DNA from: Blumeriella jaapii
Taxonomy: Eukaryota; Ascomycota; Leotiomycetes; Helotiales; Drepanopezizaceae
Direction: 5' to 3'
NCBI GenBank assembly: GCA_009599575.1
Contig: VWND01000025.1
Coordinates: forward strand, 62,001 to 126,000
DNA length: 64,000 nt
Under the pieces are notes generated by a model. The model saw nothing but the letters and a program-made list of their open reading frames with translations. It made no database searches and was not told the DNA's origin. This document shows positions 11,522 through 24,085 of this stretch, piece by piece (the first letter of the stretch is position 1; every line of letters begins with the position of its first letter). The position numbers and the translations under genes were made by a program.

Positions 11522-12649
11522 ATGTCGACCATCGCTCCCATGCGTGACTCTTCCGTCAGCGGCCGTCGCATCCCCCTAATATCGACGCCGACGTCCTCGT
11601 CGCGGCCCTCCCTCGACCTCCCGCGCTCCCGCGAAGGCTCCCCCTTCCTGTCGCACGCCTCGAACTTCTCCAGCAGCACCAACCCGCACTCGAGCCCGAC
11701 CCCCGGCGGCGCGCAACCGCCGAAACGCAACCGGGCCGCCCTGCGCGAGTATTACAATCTGCAGGCGCAGAGGACGACGGCCGGCTCGTCGTCCCTCTCT
11801 ATAGCATCCCAGGCGCCGTCCAGCCCGTCCAGCTCTTCGATCCACTCCCTCGCGAACGACGGCGAGGAGCTGGGCGGCGGCGCTGGCGGCCTGCCGAGCG
11901 ACCTCGATCGCGAGGGCTTCGACGCCGAGGCGTACGTGCGCCGCGTGCTGGAGGAGAAGAGCCTCCCGGAGGTGCTGGCCATCTACCGCGGCGTGCTGAG
12001 CGATGTGCGCTCACTGGAGGGCGAGAGAAAGGCGCTGGTGTATGATAATTACAGTAAGCTCATCGTGGCGACGGAGACGATTGGGCGCTTGAGGGAGGGC
12101 GTGGGGGATCGCTCTGCGTCTGCGTCTGCGTCTGGGGTTGGGCTTGGGATTGGGATTGGCGCCGGGGCTAGGAGAGCGAGTCTTGTGGTGGACGGGATGG
12201 GGGTGGAGAGCGTAGGGGCGTTGGTGGAGAGGGTTCGCAAGGGGGTTGAGGCGTTGAGGAGGGAAGGCGAGGAGGTGGAGCGGAGAGAGAGGGAGGAAGT
12301 CGTCCGGAGGGCGCGGACGCGGAAGGTTGTTGAGAGGGTCCTCGCTGCGCCGGAGCGGGTGAGGGCCCTGGCGAGGGAGGGCAAGATGGAGGAAGCGAGA
12401 AGGCTGTGGACGCGAGAGAAGGCGTTGCTGGAACGGTGGCGGGAGAGAGGCGTGGGCGGCGACGATGTTGGGCTTTGTATCGAAGAGGGGGATGCTGCTT
12501 TGAGGGGGGAAGGGGAGGGGGAAGGGGAGGGGGAGGCAGAGGGGGACGCTGAGGGGGAGGGGGAGGGCCGAGGGGGAGACGAAGTCTTGATTCGAGAGCC
12601 GTCCTGGGAGGATCAAGTACTTCCCAAACAGTCCCTCAAGACTAGGTAG
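11522..12649 (+). CDS. VPS51: GARP tethering complex subunit Vps51
   Basis: Vps51 is the small subunit of the GARP complex (Vps51-54), which tethers endosome-derived vesicles at the trans-Golgi. It is a single exon of 375 aa starting at MSTIAPMRDSS. The Vps51/Exo84/Cog1 N-terminal domain is visible: PPKRNRAALREYYNLQ (about residues 68-83) and GFDAEAYVRRVLEEKSLPEVL, then SLEGERKALVYDNYSKLIVATETI (about 163-187). Downstream are arginine/glutamate-rich predicted coiled coils. The tail is a Gly/Glu repeat (GEGEGEGEGEAEGDAEGEG) encoded by GGGGA/GAGG-type repeats, probably variable in length between strains. The protein is longer than minimal yeast Vps51 and typical for filamentous fungi. An upstream in-frame ATG at 11504 would add six residues. 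Confidence 0.85.
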   Translation: MSTIAPMRDSSVSGRRIPLISTPTSSSRPSLDLPRSREGSPFLSHASNFSSSTNPHSSPTPGGAQPPKRNRAALREYYNLQAQRTTAGSSSLSIASQAPSSPSSSSIHSLANDGEELGGGAGGLPSDLDREGFDAEAYVRRVLEEKSLPEVLAIYRGVLSDVRSLEGERKALVYDNYSKLIVATETIGRLREGVGDRSASASASGVGLGIGIGAGARRASLVVDGMGVESVGALVERVRKGVEALRREGEEVERREREEVVRRARTRKVVERVLAAPERVRALAREGKMEEARRLWTREKALLERWRERGVGGDDVGLCIEEGDAALRGEGEGEGEGEAEGDAEGEGEGRGGDEVLIREPSWEDQVLPKQSLKTR

Positions 12650-14049
12650 GAGAGACCAAATCAAACCCGACCAGATCAGATCCCTCGCTCGGTCTCTCCA
12701 GCTCTCCTTTTCCCATCGGAACCGGCTCTATCCCACCCATCCCATCCCATCGCTCGCTCACCCCCTTCCCTCCCTTCCTGGCTAATCCCATCATCATCAC
12801 ACAACACAACCGAGCGCGAGCGCAAGCGCAAGATCTCACTCACACTCACTCACACTTACCTGCTCATGCTCATCCTTCCTTCTATAGCACCCTCAAAGCC
12901 ACAAACAACCCAAAGCCAGCCAGCCAGCGTGCCCCCAGTCTGCAAACAGCAGTACGTACGTACGTACGTATCTCGTTCATCTCTCTCGGTGCGCGAGATC
13001 ACTCACTCACTTACTTTGCTCTCTCAGCACGAGGCGAGATGAGACGAGATGCAAAAGAGACGCAAAAGAGACTCAAAAGACACCCCTTCAACTAACCCGA
13101 CCCTCTCCTTTCCCTGTCCACATTTCTCCGTTCAAGTATCCGTTTCTCCATTCAAGTATCCATTTATCCATCCATCCATCCATCCCTGCCTGCCTTCCTC
13201 CTTTCCCTTTCCCTACTTTCCCCCTCTTGGAGAAGAACCCTTACGGCTCGCCCGCTCGCTTACTTACTTATTTATGTACGACGTGTTATGGGAAGAAGGG
13301 TTTTGGATTGGGGTTTGTTGTTTGATTGATTGATTGGTTCGGGGTCGTGGAAGTGAGTGTATGTATGTGTGTATGTATGTAGGTATGTATGTATGTATGT
13401 ATTTATGTATTTATGTAGGTATGTATTTATGTAGGTATGTAGGTATGTGTGTATGTATGTATGTATGTGATGTTGCTTCGCTGTGCAGGTAAAGGTGATG
13501 TCTGAGGTAAGTGGGTGAGTGGGTGAGTGAGTGAGTGAGTGGATCGATCGATGGATAGATGGACGGGTACAAGCTCACGATACGGACAAAAGCAAAAGCG
13601 TTCATGGTGAGTTGTCTAAGTACCTGTCTGTCTGTCTATTCATCGACCTGGCTATCTAGCTGGTAGCTAGCTGGTAGCTAGCTGTATTCGTTAAGCATTG
13701 TGCCTATTCTTACAACGTCCCTCTTTTCGTATCCCTTTTGAAGATACATGCCGTACGTCTGCAGAGCGTCTGGGTGTCAATTTGCATGGGAAAGGTAAAA
13801 AAAAAGGATCGTTGTGTATGTGAGGTATACGTTTTTATGCTCAGTCCTGGCCATGGACTGTACGTGACGACTTATAATCATATCACTTGTATGTTATTAT
13901 GAAAGTAGTATAGGTATGTAGCTCTTTATCCCCATCCCCATTCTCTGCATGACCCCCCGAGAAGTGAGTGAAAGCCCCATGCGACACACACAAAGAGTGA
14001 ATGACCCCCATCAAACCCATTCCTCTATCATGAAAGCTAGCTAAAGAAA
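12650..14049. other. Gene-free spacer rich in simple repeats
   Basis: This 1.4 kb stretch lies between the convergent VPS51 and the Zn2Cys6 gene. It has a GTAC repeat (about 12952-12968), CATC (about 13168-13190), GTAT/GTAG (about 13355-13470), GTGA (about 13512-13540) and CTAGCTGGTAG (about 13655-13685) units. No gene was recognised. Confidence 0.75.
13355..13560. repeat. Compound tetranucleotide microsatellite
   Basis: Imperfect GTAT/GTAG/TTAT units to about 13470 are followed, after a short unique stretch, by GTGA/GTGG and GATG/GATC units. It lies in the VPS51-Zn2Cys6 convergent spacer and is probably length-polymorphic. Confidence 0.9.
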
Positions 14050-16544
14050 TCATACTACAAAATAGTTCGCGACCAACCTCTCCACACTCTCGCCCTGCTG
14101 ATTGCTCGCTTTCTTCAGCAGCATCTTCCGCTCTGCCTCCCAGTTCTCCTGGATGATCGCCTCGCGCTGCTGCTGCTGCAGATTCGGGGTCGGCGCGTAC
14201 CCGGGCGTCGTCGCCATTTCCGCGTGAGCATTACCCCCAACGACGGCGGGCATGGAGGATTGGGCCTCGGGGTCGAGAGATGCGTGGGCGCTGTTGGATG
14301 AGGAGGCGGCGTGTGAGTTGTCGGAGGTGTAGTTCTGGGGCGCGAGGACCTGGCCCTGGACCTGGCTTGTAGTGTAGTTGTGTGGAGCGGGAGTCGTGTC
14401 GATGAATTGTTGGTTGGCGTTGAAGTTCTGGAATGCTGCGTTGCTTTGCGGGAGTTTGGTATGGCTGGAGTATTGCTGCTGCGGACTGTTGGTATTGTTG
14501 AAGGTCTGCTGGTTGCCGTTGAAGGTTGGCGGCTGCGGAATGTTGTTATTGCTGAAGCCGCTAGCGTTAGCGAGTTTGCTGATGGTAGCTGTGGTGATGT
14601 GCAGCGATGGATTTGCTGCCACAGGCGGCGAGAAGCCTCTTGCGGCAATGGGCATAGTCCCCGGGAAAGAAGCCATGCTTATCATGATATCCCGTCGGAT
14701 GATCATGCTCGGCAAGCGGAGGTAGAACTGTGTTGTTTGTGAGCAGGTGCTCTCGCTTGTTTGGGACAAGATGGTACTTACATTGCTCAACACCTTCGCG
14801 TGGTTTAGGCCCAACATCTCACTGATGAACACCAAACGTCCCTTGGCCCACACACGTTGCGAGTCAGAGATGTAGTCGGTGTTGGAGATGGAGAACAGCG
14901 GCCACATCATGAAAAACCCGCCGATGGCTTTGGCGCTCGTAATACCGTGGTCACCCGCCATGAAGCTGGAAAACTCCCCCGACTTGATCATACCACCTTG
15001 GCCAACGCGCCAACCAAGATGGTAGGGCGTAGATGTGATGACATCCGTGATAAGATCGCCGCAGAGTCTTACAGCTTGTGCGTACTCGGGGGTCGTGCGA
15101 TAGTCGACCGGCGCGCAGATCCAAGCCGCGCAACGAACAATGGCGCCCGAAATGAACAGCCTCGCGATGCGAAGCTGGTTCCACAGATTGGCCACTGTCA
15201 CATCGCTGTACATGTCAACCCTGCCGGGGAAGACCTCCGCCTTCGTGAGGTCGCCGCCGGGGATGGGGTCTCCCCACGCCACGGTCCGTGGTCTCCATTC
15301 ATCTGGGAGCCGAGCTTCCCATTCTTGACACTCCCTCTCCAACTCCTGGAATCGTCGCATGATGTCGCCCACTACTTCGAAGTACTGTGGCGTCCGTGGG
15401 GATGTTGATAAGACGTGGTTGAGCTCGAATCGCATCTCTGCCACGCGACAATTTATCGTCACGACGAACATGCCGATCTCGTCCTTTTCGGTGTCGGTAG
15501 TCCACCAGGCCGTTCCCATGGTCAGAGGCTTAGACCCAGAAAGGATCGATACAAGCTAGGTGAGGTTTCAGCAAGCGCAGGTGACGTGGTAGAACGAGAT
15601 TCTCACCATCTGCTGCCTGACAGCAATGAATAGAGAATATCCGGTTTTAGTCCGCAGCTGTTTCTTTCCTCTCATCTTGACGAGTTGAACCGCGCCCTCA
15701 ACATGCGAGTACCAAGCCATAGCGCTTGTCCTCTCTGATGCAACAGTCTACTACCCATCAGCCAAGAACCACCTTCAATGTGCTTTAGCCTACCTCAAAA
15801 AACCCCAGCATTAGAATAGCCGCGAGAGTTGCATCGGTTTTCTGGTGCACCGCACTCTGTAGAGCCAAGTTCGTAGCCTTCAATGCTTTGGTGTACTGGG
15901 AAACAGCCTGGCCAAACAGTTGTCTGTGGCCTCTCGTGTTCGGCCGGTTCGCCAATGAAGCCATGGCAACAGCATTGAACGCCAGCTGCAGATGCGACTC
16001 CGGACTTTCGCTCTTCAACATCGGTAGCAGGAAATCGAAGTAGCCTCTTGACTCAAACTGAGGTGCAATGACGAAATTGTTTACAAAGAAACTTGGAGCT
16101 TGTACCTCGATGGGCGTCGAGATAGGGCGCAATCCCCCTTTTGGAATCAGGACGCCCGAGGCCTCCTGTTTCGGGTTCCGCGCTATCGGCGTACGTGATC
16201 CTTCCGCATTACTTTCATCACTTGGCGGCGCGGCCATAGAGAAGGCAGATTGCTGGGTTGCGAAGTTGACTTGAGCTGCGGTCTTCTTGCTGTTGAATGC
16301 TTTCCGAGCCCTCCTCTCCGTCGCTTGCGTCTCATTGCGGAAGACGAGGTCGAAGTCGTCTTTGTAGCCTGGACATACTCGCCTCGATTTGGCACATTGA
16401 TTACAAGTTGGCTTAGCTTCGTCACACTTTTTTCACAGTAAGCATGTATGTTGAAACCGTGGGTGAAGGGGGCCAGCTACTTCCCTTGATTCGACGGGTG
16501 CGACACATCTGGCAGCCCCTCGAGGGCTTTCCACAGTAGACCAT
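14050..16544 (-). CDS. Zn2Cys6 (zinc binuclear cluster) transcription factor
   Basis: This is a fungal-specific DNA-binding regulator of about 761 aa. Exons are 16544-16485, 16426-15794, 15747-15607, 15555-14782 and 14727-14050. The N-terminal zinc cluster has perfect CX2CX6CX6CX2CX6C spacing (C11, C14, C21, C28, C31, C38). It is followed by a basic linker and a C-terminal fungal activator domain with the segments SHLQLAFNAVAMASLANR and HVEGAVQLVKMRG, which resemble the PF11951-type domain. The C-terminus is Gln/Asn/Pro-rich. Intron 1 is odd: exact cluster spacing forces the join AAG|TGT, but the intron then starts GGAAGT rather than GTAAGT. The other three introns are canonical. The target genes cannot be told from sequence. 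Confidence 0.9.
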
Positions 16545-19193
16545 CGTGGTGTCCTAGGTATCTTTCTTACACGCACTTTCTTGGTGGCTTGACAAAGGAT
16601 CGTAGACCCAACGTAAATGCAAGGGCACGCCCCAAATCTAATGTACCTTGTCTTGAATCGATCAATGCGTACGTGCTATCAGGGCACGCGATGGCGCAAT
16701 GCAAAAAAAGCAGCGAGATTTCCAAAAGAATGATGGGCAGATGGCATGAATCGTGAGATTCTGACAAACGGTTGCACCTTGACGAAACGCAGATCCGGTC
16801 AAGAAGTCGTGATGCGGCTCTCTCGACAGCTGATCACCATGTAGTTGAAGGGTTCAGAGAGGCAAGGAGAGCTGAACGATGATTCTCTGCTTCAAACAGC
16901 TCGAAGTGTTTCACGCTGGACAACCAACGTTGAGCCGAACCGCTATGTCGAAAGTCAAGTTGACCGTGAGACGAAAGATGATCGGGGTTCCCAAGGCGCC
17001 CCTGGTAGTTATCTGCCAGAGATCACCGGGACCCAGGGTCTGCCAGATCTCCAAGAAGAAGTAGCGTAGTAGTAAGCTATGGGAGGATGCAGTCACGCAT
17101 GGGGACTTCCTGCAGCAGGGGATGATGAACATGGTTCAAAGGCTGCCATCTGCTGAAGCACGGCCGGAATCTGACGGACTGAGCCATTGTGGCACGATCC
17201 GATCCGCTCTTTGCCAGCCAGCCAGATCTGATCTGGGGGCTCGGAGCTCTTGGTACAGTACATGGAGTCGAAGCGAGCTGAGGGTTCCTAGCTTCCCTGA
17301 ACTGTCAACACGACGGAGAGGAGTGGGGAGAGTAGACGTACTTTGGGAGCTTCAGATCTTCAGACCCATGCAGCAGATACGTAGATTCCGCAAATCCAGG
17401 GCTCCCAGTGTGGCTTTTCCTGGCAGGGCAGGCCACCACAGGGTTTATGATACGCTGCCGGAGAGGCGTGAGGGGAACATCACAATGCTCCGAGTCTGCA
17501 GAATACCCCGGCAGAATGGATTCCCAGAACTCCAAACCAATCAACAACTTCCCCACATAGAAACATGAGAGGATGCAAAGATGTTCATGGGGTTACGACA
17601 GGTGTGCGAAGCCCCAGCTACTGTACCATAGTTTATATACAATTGGCACTAGTACAATTGGCGCTAGTATTACTCGTTAGGAGCCGCCCCTTCCGACGTC
17701 TACACATAAGTAGCATGTAGATACAGAGCAGTATAGCACTGTAAACTATGTACTGTAGACTTACAGCACAAATGAGTTTGCAGTACTTGGGTACAGTACT
17801 GTACTCACATACTTTCCAGTACTACCAGTAAGTCGTTTGCCTGCTGACGGACGCGGGAGCCTGCAGCCGCGGCTGCTTATCAACAGGATGCCGAGCATCA
17901 GGGCAAGGGACTGAAAAGCGAATAGCAGACTTGCTCGAGATTAAACCGGCGCTGTCATGAGGCTAAAAAGTTCTTAACCTCGAAAGCACGACGACGGTAT
18001 CCTCCGTCAGGATCGGAACGGATCAAGCCCCCGGCTTAGCTCCCTTGCAAACCTTCAAATAGCGAAACTCTTTTCATCCAAACATCAAGATCTTCTCTCC
18101 GTCATGCGACTTTCAATACCGCCCTCCCCTCGTACAGTACCTATGTCTGTACCGTGGCAGAAGACTGTCGGCTGGCGCCGTTACACCGGCCCCCGGTTTT
18201 CCAAGCGAATTCTCATATTGCTTCTTCGTGGAGGGCGAGATGCTCAAGCTCAAAAGAGCAAGGTACACGAAGAAGTGCGAATACGACCTCGCGATCCCGA
18301 AGAGCGAGGTGTCGAGCTGTGATCGAGTCGTACAGCTCGCCGTTGCCTTTTTGTTTCCATTCTCGAGCAAGTTCGATGTTACTGACTGCTTTAGAAGAAA
18401 GCTGGAGATGCTAGACTCCAGTTGATGTCTTCCATTCGAGGCAAATGTATCGATACCATTGCAAGGACGGGAAATAAAGGAGCCGATTCGAACATCGTTC
18501 GAGGAACTGGAAAGCGGGGTGACACGAGAAAAAGCAATGAGACGAATACTACTCTGAGCCGTTTTCGCCTCTCGGCTATGTCTCTCGAAACTCTCGAGGT
18601 GCGTCGCTCTTTGTTTATCCTCGGGGATGCTTCTGGTTATCTGGGACTACTATCAGAGTCCACTTGTACAAAGTGTGAGTTGGGCGACATACACTCCACA
18701 AGTTCTAGAGACATAAATGAAAAACATGGGCAAGGGAAAGCTGAGCGGAGCATCAACTTGCATTCTCTTCAAAGAATACCTAGTACCAGCAAACGCATAT
18801 GCTGATACCAAGGAGCCAGCGACAATGACCCAAGTCAAGGCTTGTCTGAAGTCCGCGAGGTCAATTCTGCAAAAAAGACCTCTGAGGAGAGATCTCTCGT
18901 TAAAAGCCATCAAATCCGCCGCTGTACTGTACCTTTGAGGGGGAGCCCCCCATTTTCCCGCTATCAAATGCCCATCAGCCTGAAAAAGCAAAGAAAGATG
19001 GCACCTGCCAAGTGCCAACTGAAGAGCCCATAATCGAGCAGGCATGCAAATGCGCCCTCCCCTCCCCACCGTAATCTACAAAAAGGCGAATGGGATTTGC
19101 GAAAGATTCACGCGGTAGCCGATGGAAAAAAGCCAAAGTCGTCCAGCGTAAGGCAAGAATGTTAACCTTTTGAGGTAGAGATAAGCCACCGCC
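16545..19193. other. 2.6 kb gene-free stretch
   Basis: No supported gene. Short open frames (for example 17122-17568 plus and 18653-19069 minus) have no recognisable domain or homologue signature. It contains several GTACAGTAC/GTACTGTAC words (17253, 17791-17804, 18132, 18925) and a short direct repeat, acaattggcRctagta, at about 17639-17670. It may hold the regulator promoter and unannotated non-coding transcripts. Confidence 0.55.
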
Positions 19194-22100
19194 TCAATGC
19201 TCTTCAAACATGCCCGCCACGCCCTCCAGACCGGGACTGGCCTCTCTCGGTTCCAATACGGGTTGCTCCTTCATAAACTCTTGCTGCATCTTGCTGCGAG
19301 TTTGCTGACGTACTGCCGGGGCCGATTTAGGGATGCGGCCTTGCTCGCTGATGCTAACGCCTTTGATGTCGCGAAGGAGGTCGAGGACCAGCGCGCGCTG
19401 CTGTCTCTGCTGCAAGCCTTGGCGGGTGATGTAGTCGATGCATTTGTCAATTGCGATCTCTTGGAGCCCAGGAATGCTAACAAGGATCTGGCGGGGAGTG
19501 GGAGTGAGTTTCGAATAGTAGAGGAGGATGGAGCCGATGACAGCAGCAAGTTCCTTTTGGAGCTCGACAAAGTAGGGCTCGTTGAGAGAGGATACACAGG
19601 CTTTCAAGACATCGGTGCTGATGAATTCTCGGATGGTCGAAGAGAGGGGTGCGTCTTGCGAGACGAAGTCAGGGACAAGGGAGCGGAAAATTCGAAGAAC
19701 GACTCCACAGCATCGGCTATCGCGCATCCGAATGGCATGGGTGAGGAACACAAGCAAAGGCTCGAGGATTGTTGATGACGCGAGACAGAACTTGCGCATT
19801 GACGGGTACGCAGACGGAGGATTGCTTTTTACATACGTGGATGCATCTTTGCTTGTGGTAGCGTTTGCACCAGGATCTATGAGAGGGTCAGCGATATCAC
19901 GACGAGAGCTGTGAGGCCTTACTTGGGCGTGCAGGATCCAACAATCCGCCAATCATCATCACTGCGGAATGTGTCAACTGACGTAAGATGCTCTCTTCCT
20001 TCATCTCTTCAGTAAGGTTATCGCCGTCGGTGGCCGCGACCTGGTTCCGAGCGAGCTTCTCCCACTCTGAGCTGCACTTTGCATCCATTTGGGCAAAGCA
20101 GGTTGCCAATATTGGTGGTACAAAGTGGCTGCGGAGCTCGACCGGACAATCATCCACGAGCATACGAACTACACTGAGCAGCGCAATCAGCTGATGTGAA
20201 GATAGACAATCTGCGTCAGCAAAAAGCGCATGTGCCAACGGTCCAGGTAATTCACTGAAGCCGTAAAAGTCCATGTCCAATCTGCTCATACACCAAAGAA
20301 TGGAGTAGCAAGCTTCTCGGATGGTGCGTATGGTACCGCGGATCGATGAAGCAAAACCTTCCATGGTCTGTCTTGTCCCCGAAACCCGAGCATAGAAGTC
20401 ATCCTTGCTTCCTTCTGAGATACCTGCTTGCCAGAAACGGTCGGTCAGGATACGATTTACCACTGATTGCATATCAGAAGGAAGCCCGACCCAATTGGAC
20501 GGGTTGTGGAAGGCGTGTGAGTGACTACAAAGTCAGGTTCAGTTGTTTTCGCCTGGAGCGGAGTTTGCATACCTCAAAAATTTGAGCAAGGTTGGCAGGA
20601 TGACAGGTAGAGCTTCACGCCATAGCTCAAGTGATACCTTGTATGGTGCACTGTCTTTCTCAACCTTCTCCGTAGAAGAAGCTAAGAATGATTTGGTGAT
20701 TCGAAGAGGAAGAGCCTGGCGAAGAGTCAGCAAGTGTCAATAGCATTTTGTAATGAATGCAATACCTTCAATCTTTCTTCCAACTCCTTTTGAATTGATT
20801 GGCCTTCTGCATCAAGCCGATACAGTCCCCAATCATCGATCTCATGAACTCGCCGTGACACCAGGTAGTCTCTAACCTTGCTCAAGCCAAGCATTTCCGA
20901 AAAGCCGCCGAACGATGTCAAGGCTTGTTCCATTTCTGCACTTTGCCACAGGCGCTTGACCGGGTTGACGAACACTTGGAGCTTTTGCAAACGAACTTCG
21001 GGGTCTATCTTCGAAGCACGCAGGCTAAAAATGGTCAGTACAAATTGCCTAGGAGGGCGCGGAGCATCTTACATGATGGTGAAAAGAAAGGTTTGGTAGG
21101 ATATCTGCCTCTTCAAGTCCAATGTTCCAGAAGAAATGATCTCGTTGACTTTCGCCTCAAGTTGCTCGTAAACATCCTATTAGAATGTCAGTACAGACCA
21201 ACTTGACCAAGAGGACTATCTCACCAGAAGCTGGTCGGGCATCTTTGTAGCTAGTCGCTGCAGCTCATAAACGCCATCCGCTTGCAGCTCTTTTAAGGCA
21301 TCATTGTAGGAAGGATATTCTGGTCGTTCATCGGCTCTGCTCATCAGAATGTGCTCTAGAACCTTCAGCATGAATGAAGTCTTATCCAGAGCTGTTGTCG
21401 AGAATGCAACAACTAGCTGAAGAATTCTCTTGTGGATTATCGGGTCCTGTACGTTGTCAGGGTCGGATACATCATTACTCAAACGGAAGACATTACTTCG
21501 TAATTCAACTCAAGCAGACGCTCGCACCACGCTTCGATGTTGTTCTCCATCGCGGTACGTTCCTGCTCCTGGTTAATCTCAGCATACGACTCACTAGTGC
21601 ACCCAGTGGAGTGTTTTACATCTTGCAAAGGTTTCGATCCGTGAGATGATTTCCACTTTATGTAACCTTTTAGCGTAGCTTCCACAACAGTGAAGTGGGC
21701 ATCCGTCCGCAAGACTGGCATAGAAGTTTTTGTGTATGAACTCACTGATAGATGTTAGCGAGCTGGTGTTTGTGAAATATGGGGTCGAGCACTCACTGGA
21801 GAAAGCAGGCCGTCCATCGTAGAGTTGCCGCATAGATTGGCCAACTTGACCCAATATATGGTAGATGGCTTCGGATCTCTTTTGACGGACGATCGTTTCA
21901 ATGATTGTAACGCTATACCGTCGGTAATTGCCAAGAAAAGCGTGACGCTCGGGGACTGTGTCGATATCCTCAAGTAAGAAGATCAAAGACGGGTCATCGG
22001 AATCTTCTGGGAGACTCTCGTAGCGTATCAATCTCGAGCTGCATAACTCAAGCAAGGGTGCAATCAGAGGGGTTGTGATGGACGAGCTGCCAATGGTTTC

Positions 22101-23437
22101 GGAACGAAGAAGTCGGGTCCATGTAACGAGAAGGGGTATCGAAACGATAAAGCTTTCACTCTGAGCAATAGTAAGAAACAGATTGAGAAGATTGGGCAAA
22201 TCGCAGTCTTCGGGTAGAGCGGATATTTTGGTTTCAATGAAGCTTCCAAGATTTGAGATCATCTAGTTTGTGGTCAGCGGGAGTTTTCAGGGTGATGAAA
22301 TTGCCAAACCTCAGAAAACTTCTTTGCAAACAGGTACTTCCCATCGTCAATGTCACGAGGATCGACGACAGAGTACTCGAAGAGTTTGCGGAGCAGGTCG
22401 ACCATTTGGCTCGTATACATAGGGCACACTAAAGCCAGGAACTCCTCGTCCGAGAAGTGCAGCCTGCTGTATAAAGCATGGAGAGCTTCTACGGATGCCT
22501 AGCTCAGTTAGTTGGGTATCTTGGATCCCGGCCCGAGACAGGAACTTACCAATTGTATCGCAACACTAGGAGTAGCAAGACTTTTGCTCATGTGTTGCAC
22601 GCAAGATGCGCTGGAAACAGCCTTTGGGATCGCCCATGGCATGACCGCCCTGTAGACGGCCAGAATTTTGACAGCACAGCTTTGATACTCCGAGTTTCCA
22701 CTAAGGTCACTCTCTAGGCACTGGTCCAACAGCTCACCCATTCTTACCAGCCAACCCTCCTCTCCATATCTGACCACAGTCCCAGGATGGCGCTTTGGGA
22801 ACGCCTCAGCAAGCACATGGGCAGGGGTAAAGATCTCTACGCATGCTTTGCTGAGAGCGCCCTCTCTCAACATCGTAACGATGTCTTCCCCATTGAAAAC
22901 CTCCTCTGGAAGATTCTCCAGAACAAACAGCACAAATTCCTTGTGTACTACCGAGCCAGGAATCTCCCAGAGGCGTACCAGCAGCTCATCCATGTCGAGC
23001 CACTCCGCAGCCCAGCTCCTCTTTGCAGTCTCAACCCACAACTGGGCCGTCTTGTTCCGCAGATACAACGGATCGTCTGGCGAAACATCCCGCGAGAGCT
23101 GCAAGATCCATCCGCGCAACGCAGTCCCTTGTTCCTCCGAGTATTCTTGCCACTTGTATTTGATTGCATGCTCGAGGAGGGAGAGGGCGTAGTGGCGCAC
23201 GACGGGCTGCTGGCTCTTGTCAGAGGCCAACGTAAAGCCGTGGTAGGGAGCTTCAGTGTTGTTCTTGACATTTTCTAGGAATAAGCCGGCTTCTCGGCGA
23301 GAGTCATTTGAGGAGTAGGCGCCGTGGATGATTTGCAGAGCTTCGTGGATTTGTGCCAGTAAGCTTGTGCTACCGCCGTTGGCTGTAGTGACCTCGTGCA
23401 CACTGGTGGTGTCATGACCGTTAGCAGAGCCGTTCAT
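19194..23437 (-). CDS. MSN5: Karyopherin Msn5 / exportin-5
   Basis: This importin-beta-type nuclear transport receptor exports phosphorylated cargo in yeast (Msn5) and is the fungal orthologue of exportin-5. I reconstruct ten exons: 23437-22550, 22498-22310, 22262-21797, 21744-21497, 21446-21225, 21176-21073, 21024-20766, 20715-20573, 20524-19923 and 19876-19194. All nine introns are GT-AG and every phase fits, giving 1267 aa. N-terminal family signatures are RREAGLFLENVKNN, RHYALSLLEHAIKYKWQEYS and an Xpo1/importin-like exon 1 segment (LWVETAKRSWAAEW). HEAT-type helical repeats follow. The C-terminus ends QEFMKEQPVLEP...MFEEH. The fully consistent ten-exon frame contrasts with the broken frames elsewhere in the window. 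The gene lies in tandem downstream of the GH5 glucosidase gene. Confidence 0.93.
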
Positions 23438-24085
23438 GGCGAGACTGGAACCCTCGGTGTCGAGAGCAGCAAAGAAATTCGACGCAAAACGAATATCACG
23501 AGAGAGAGGGTAGGCAGAGAAAAGATCTCCCTGAGGGGCAGATCATGCGCGGAGTCCAAGATGGCAAAGAGCTCAAGGCGCCCGGAAGAAGATCGATCGC
23601 AATTTCCATGCAGGTGAAACGAGTTTGCAAGCAGAACACCAAGCGCCAGAATTTGGGAGATCTGAGGTTGTGCAGACAAAGAGGCAAGATAGTCAGGGCT
23701 GTCAAAAAGTTTACGAGTATCTCGGCCTTCTTTATCACCAGGCTGAAGTGGCCCACCAAGGCTCAAGGCTAAAGGCTACGACGCTTGCAGCCAAGCCAAC
23801 CTGAACCAATCAGAGTATTGTTTACTTTTATTCGCTTCACTAACCTCGTCCCAAAGTCTATTCCCACGGGGAGTCATGTTCACGGTGAATGAAGTTCCCA
23901 AGGATGCCTTTGTTCCAGATCCTCAAAACTCGTTGTGATGATCTTGGTGGGAATTTGTAAATCACGAGCCTCAAGTGTAGCATACAAATACTCCGAGGCC
24001 CACTCAGGCACCTGCTGTTCAGAAAAAACCAAGACTGGTATGCTTAAACGCAAACAAAGAGCCCCAAACATGCGGCTACGAGTCT
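23438..24085. other. Spacer upstream of MSN5
   Basis: This 648 bp stretch lies between the tandem GH5 glucosidase and MSN5. It contains a 110-codon minus-strand open frame (23434-23766) overlapping the MSN5 start, with no recognisable features. I treat it as promoter and 5' UTR. Confidence 0.5.

Noticed and set aside
17122..17568. 148-codon frame in the gene-free stretch
   Set aside because: No recognisable domain, signal peptide or hydrophobic pattern, and no codon-level support.
18653..19069. 138-codon minus-strand frame with a hydrophobic patch
   Set aside because: The hydrophobic segments are weak and interrupted, and no start context or homologue was recognised.
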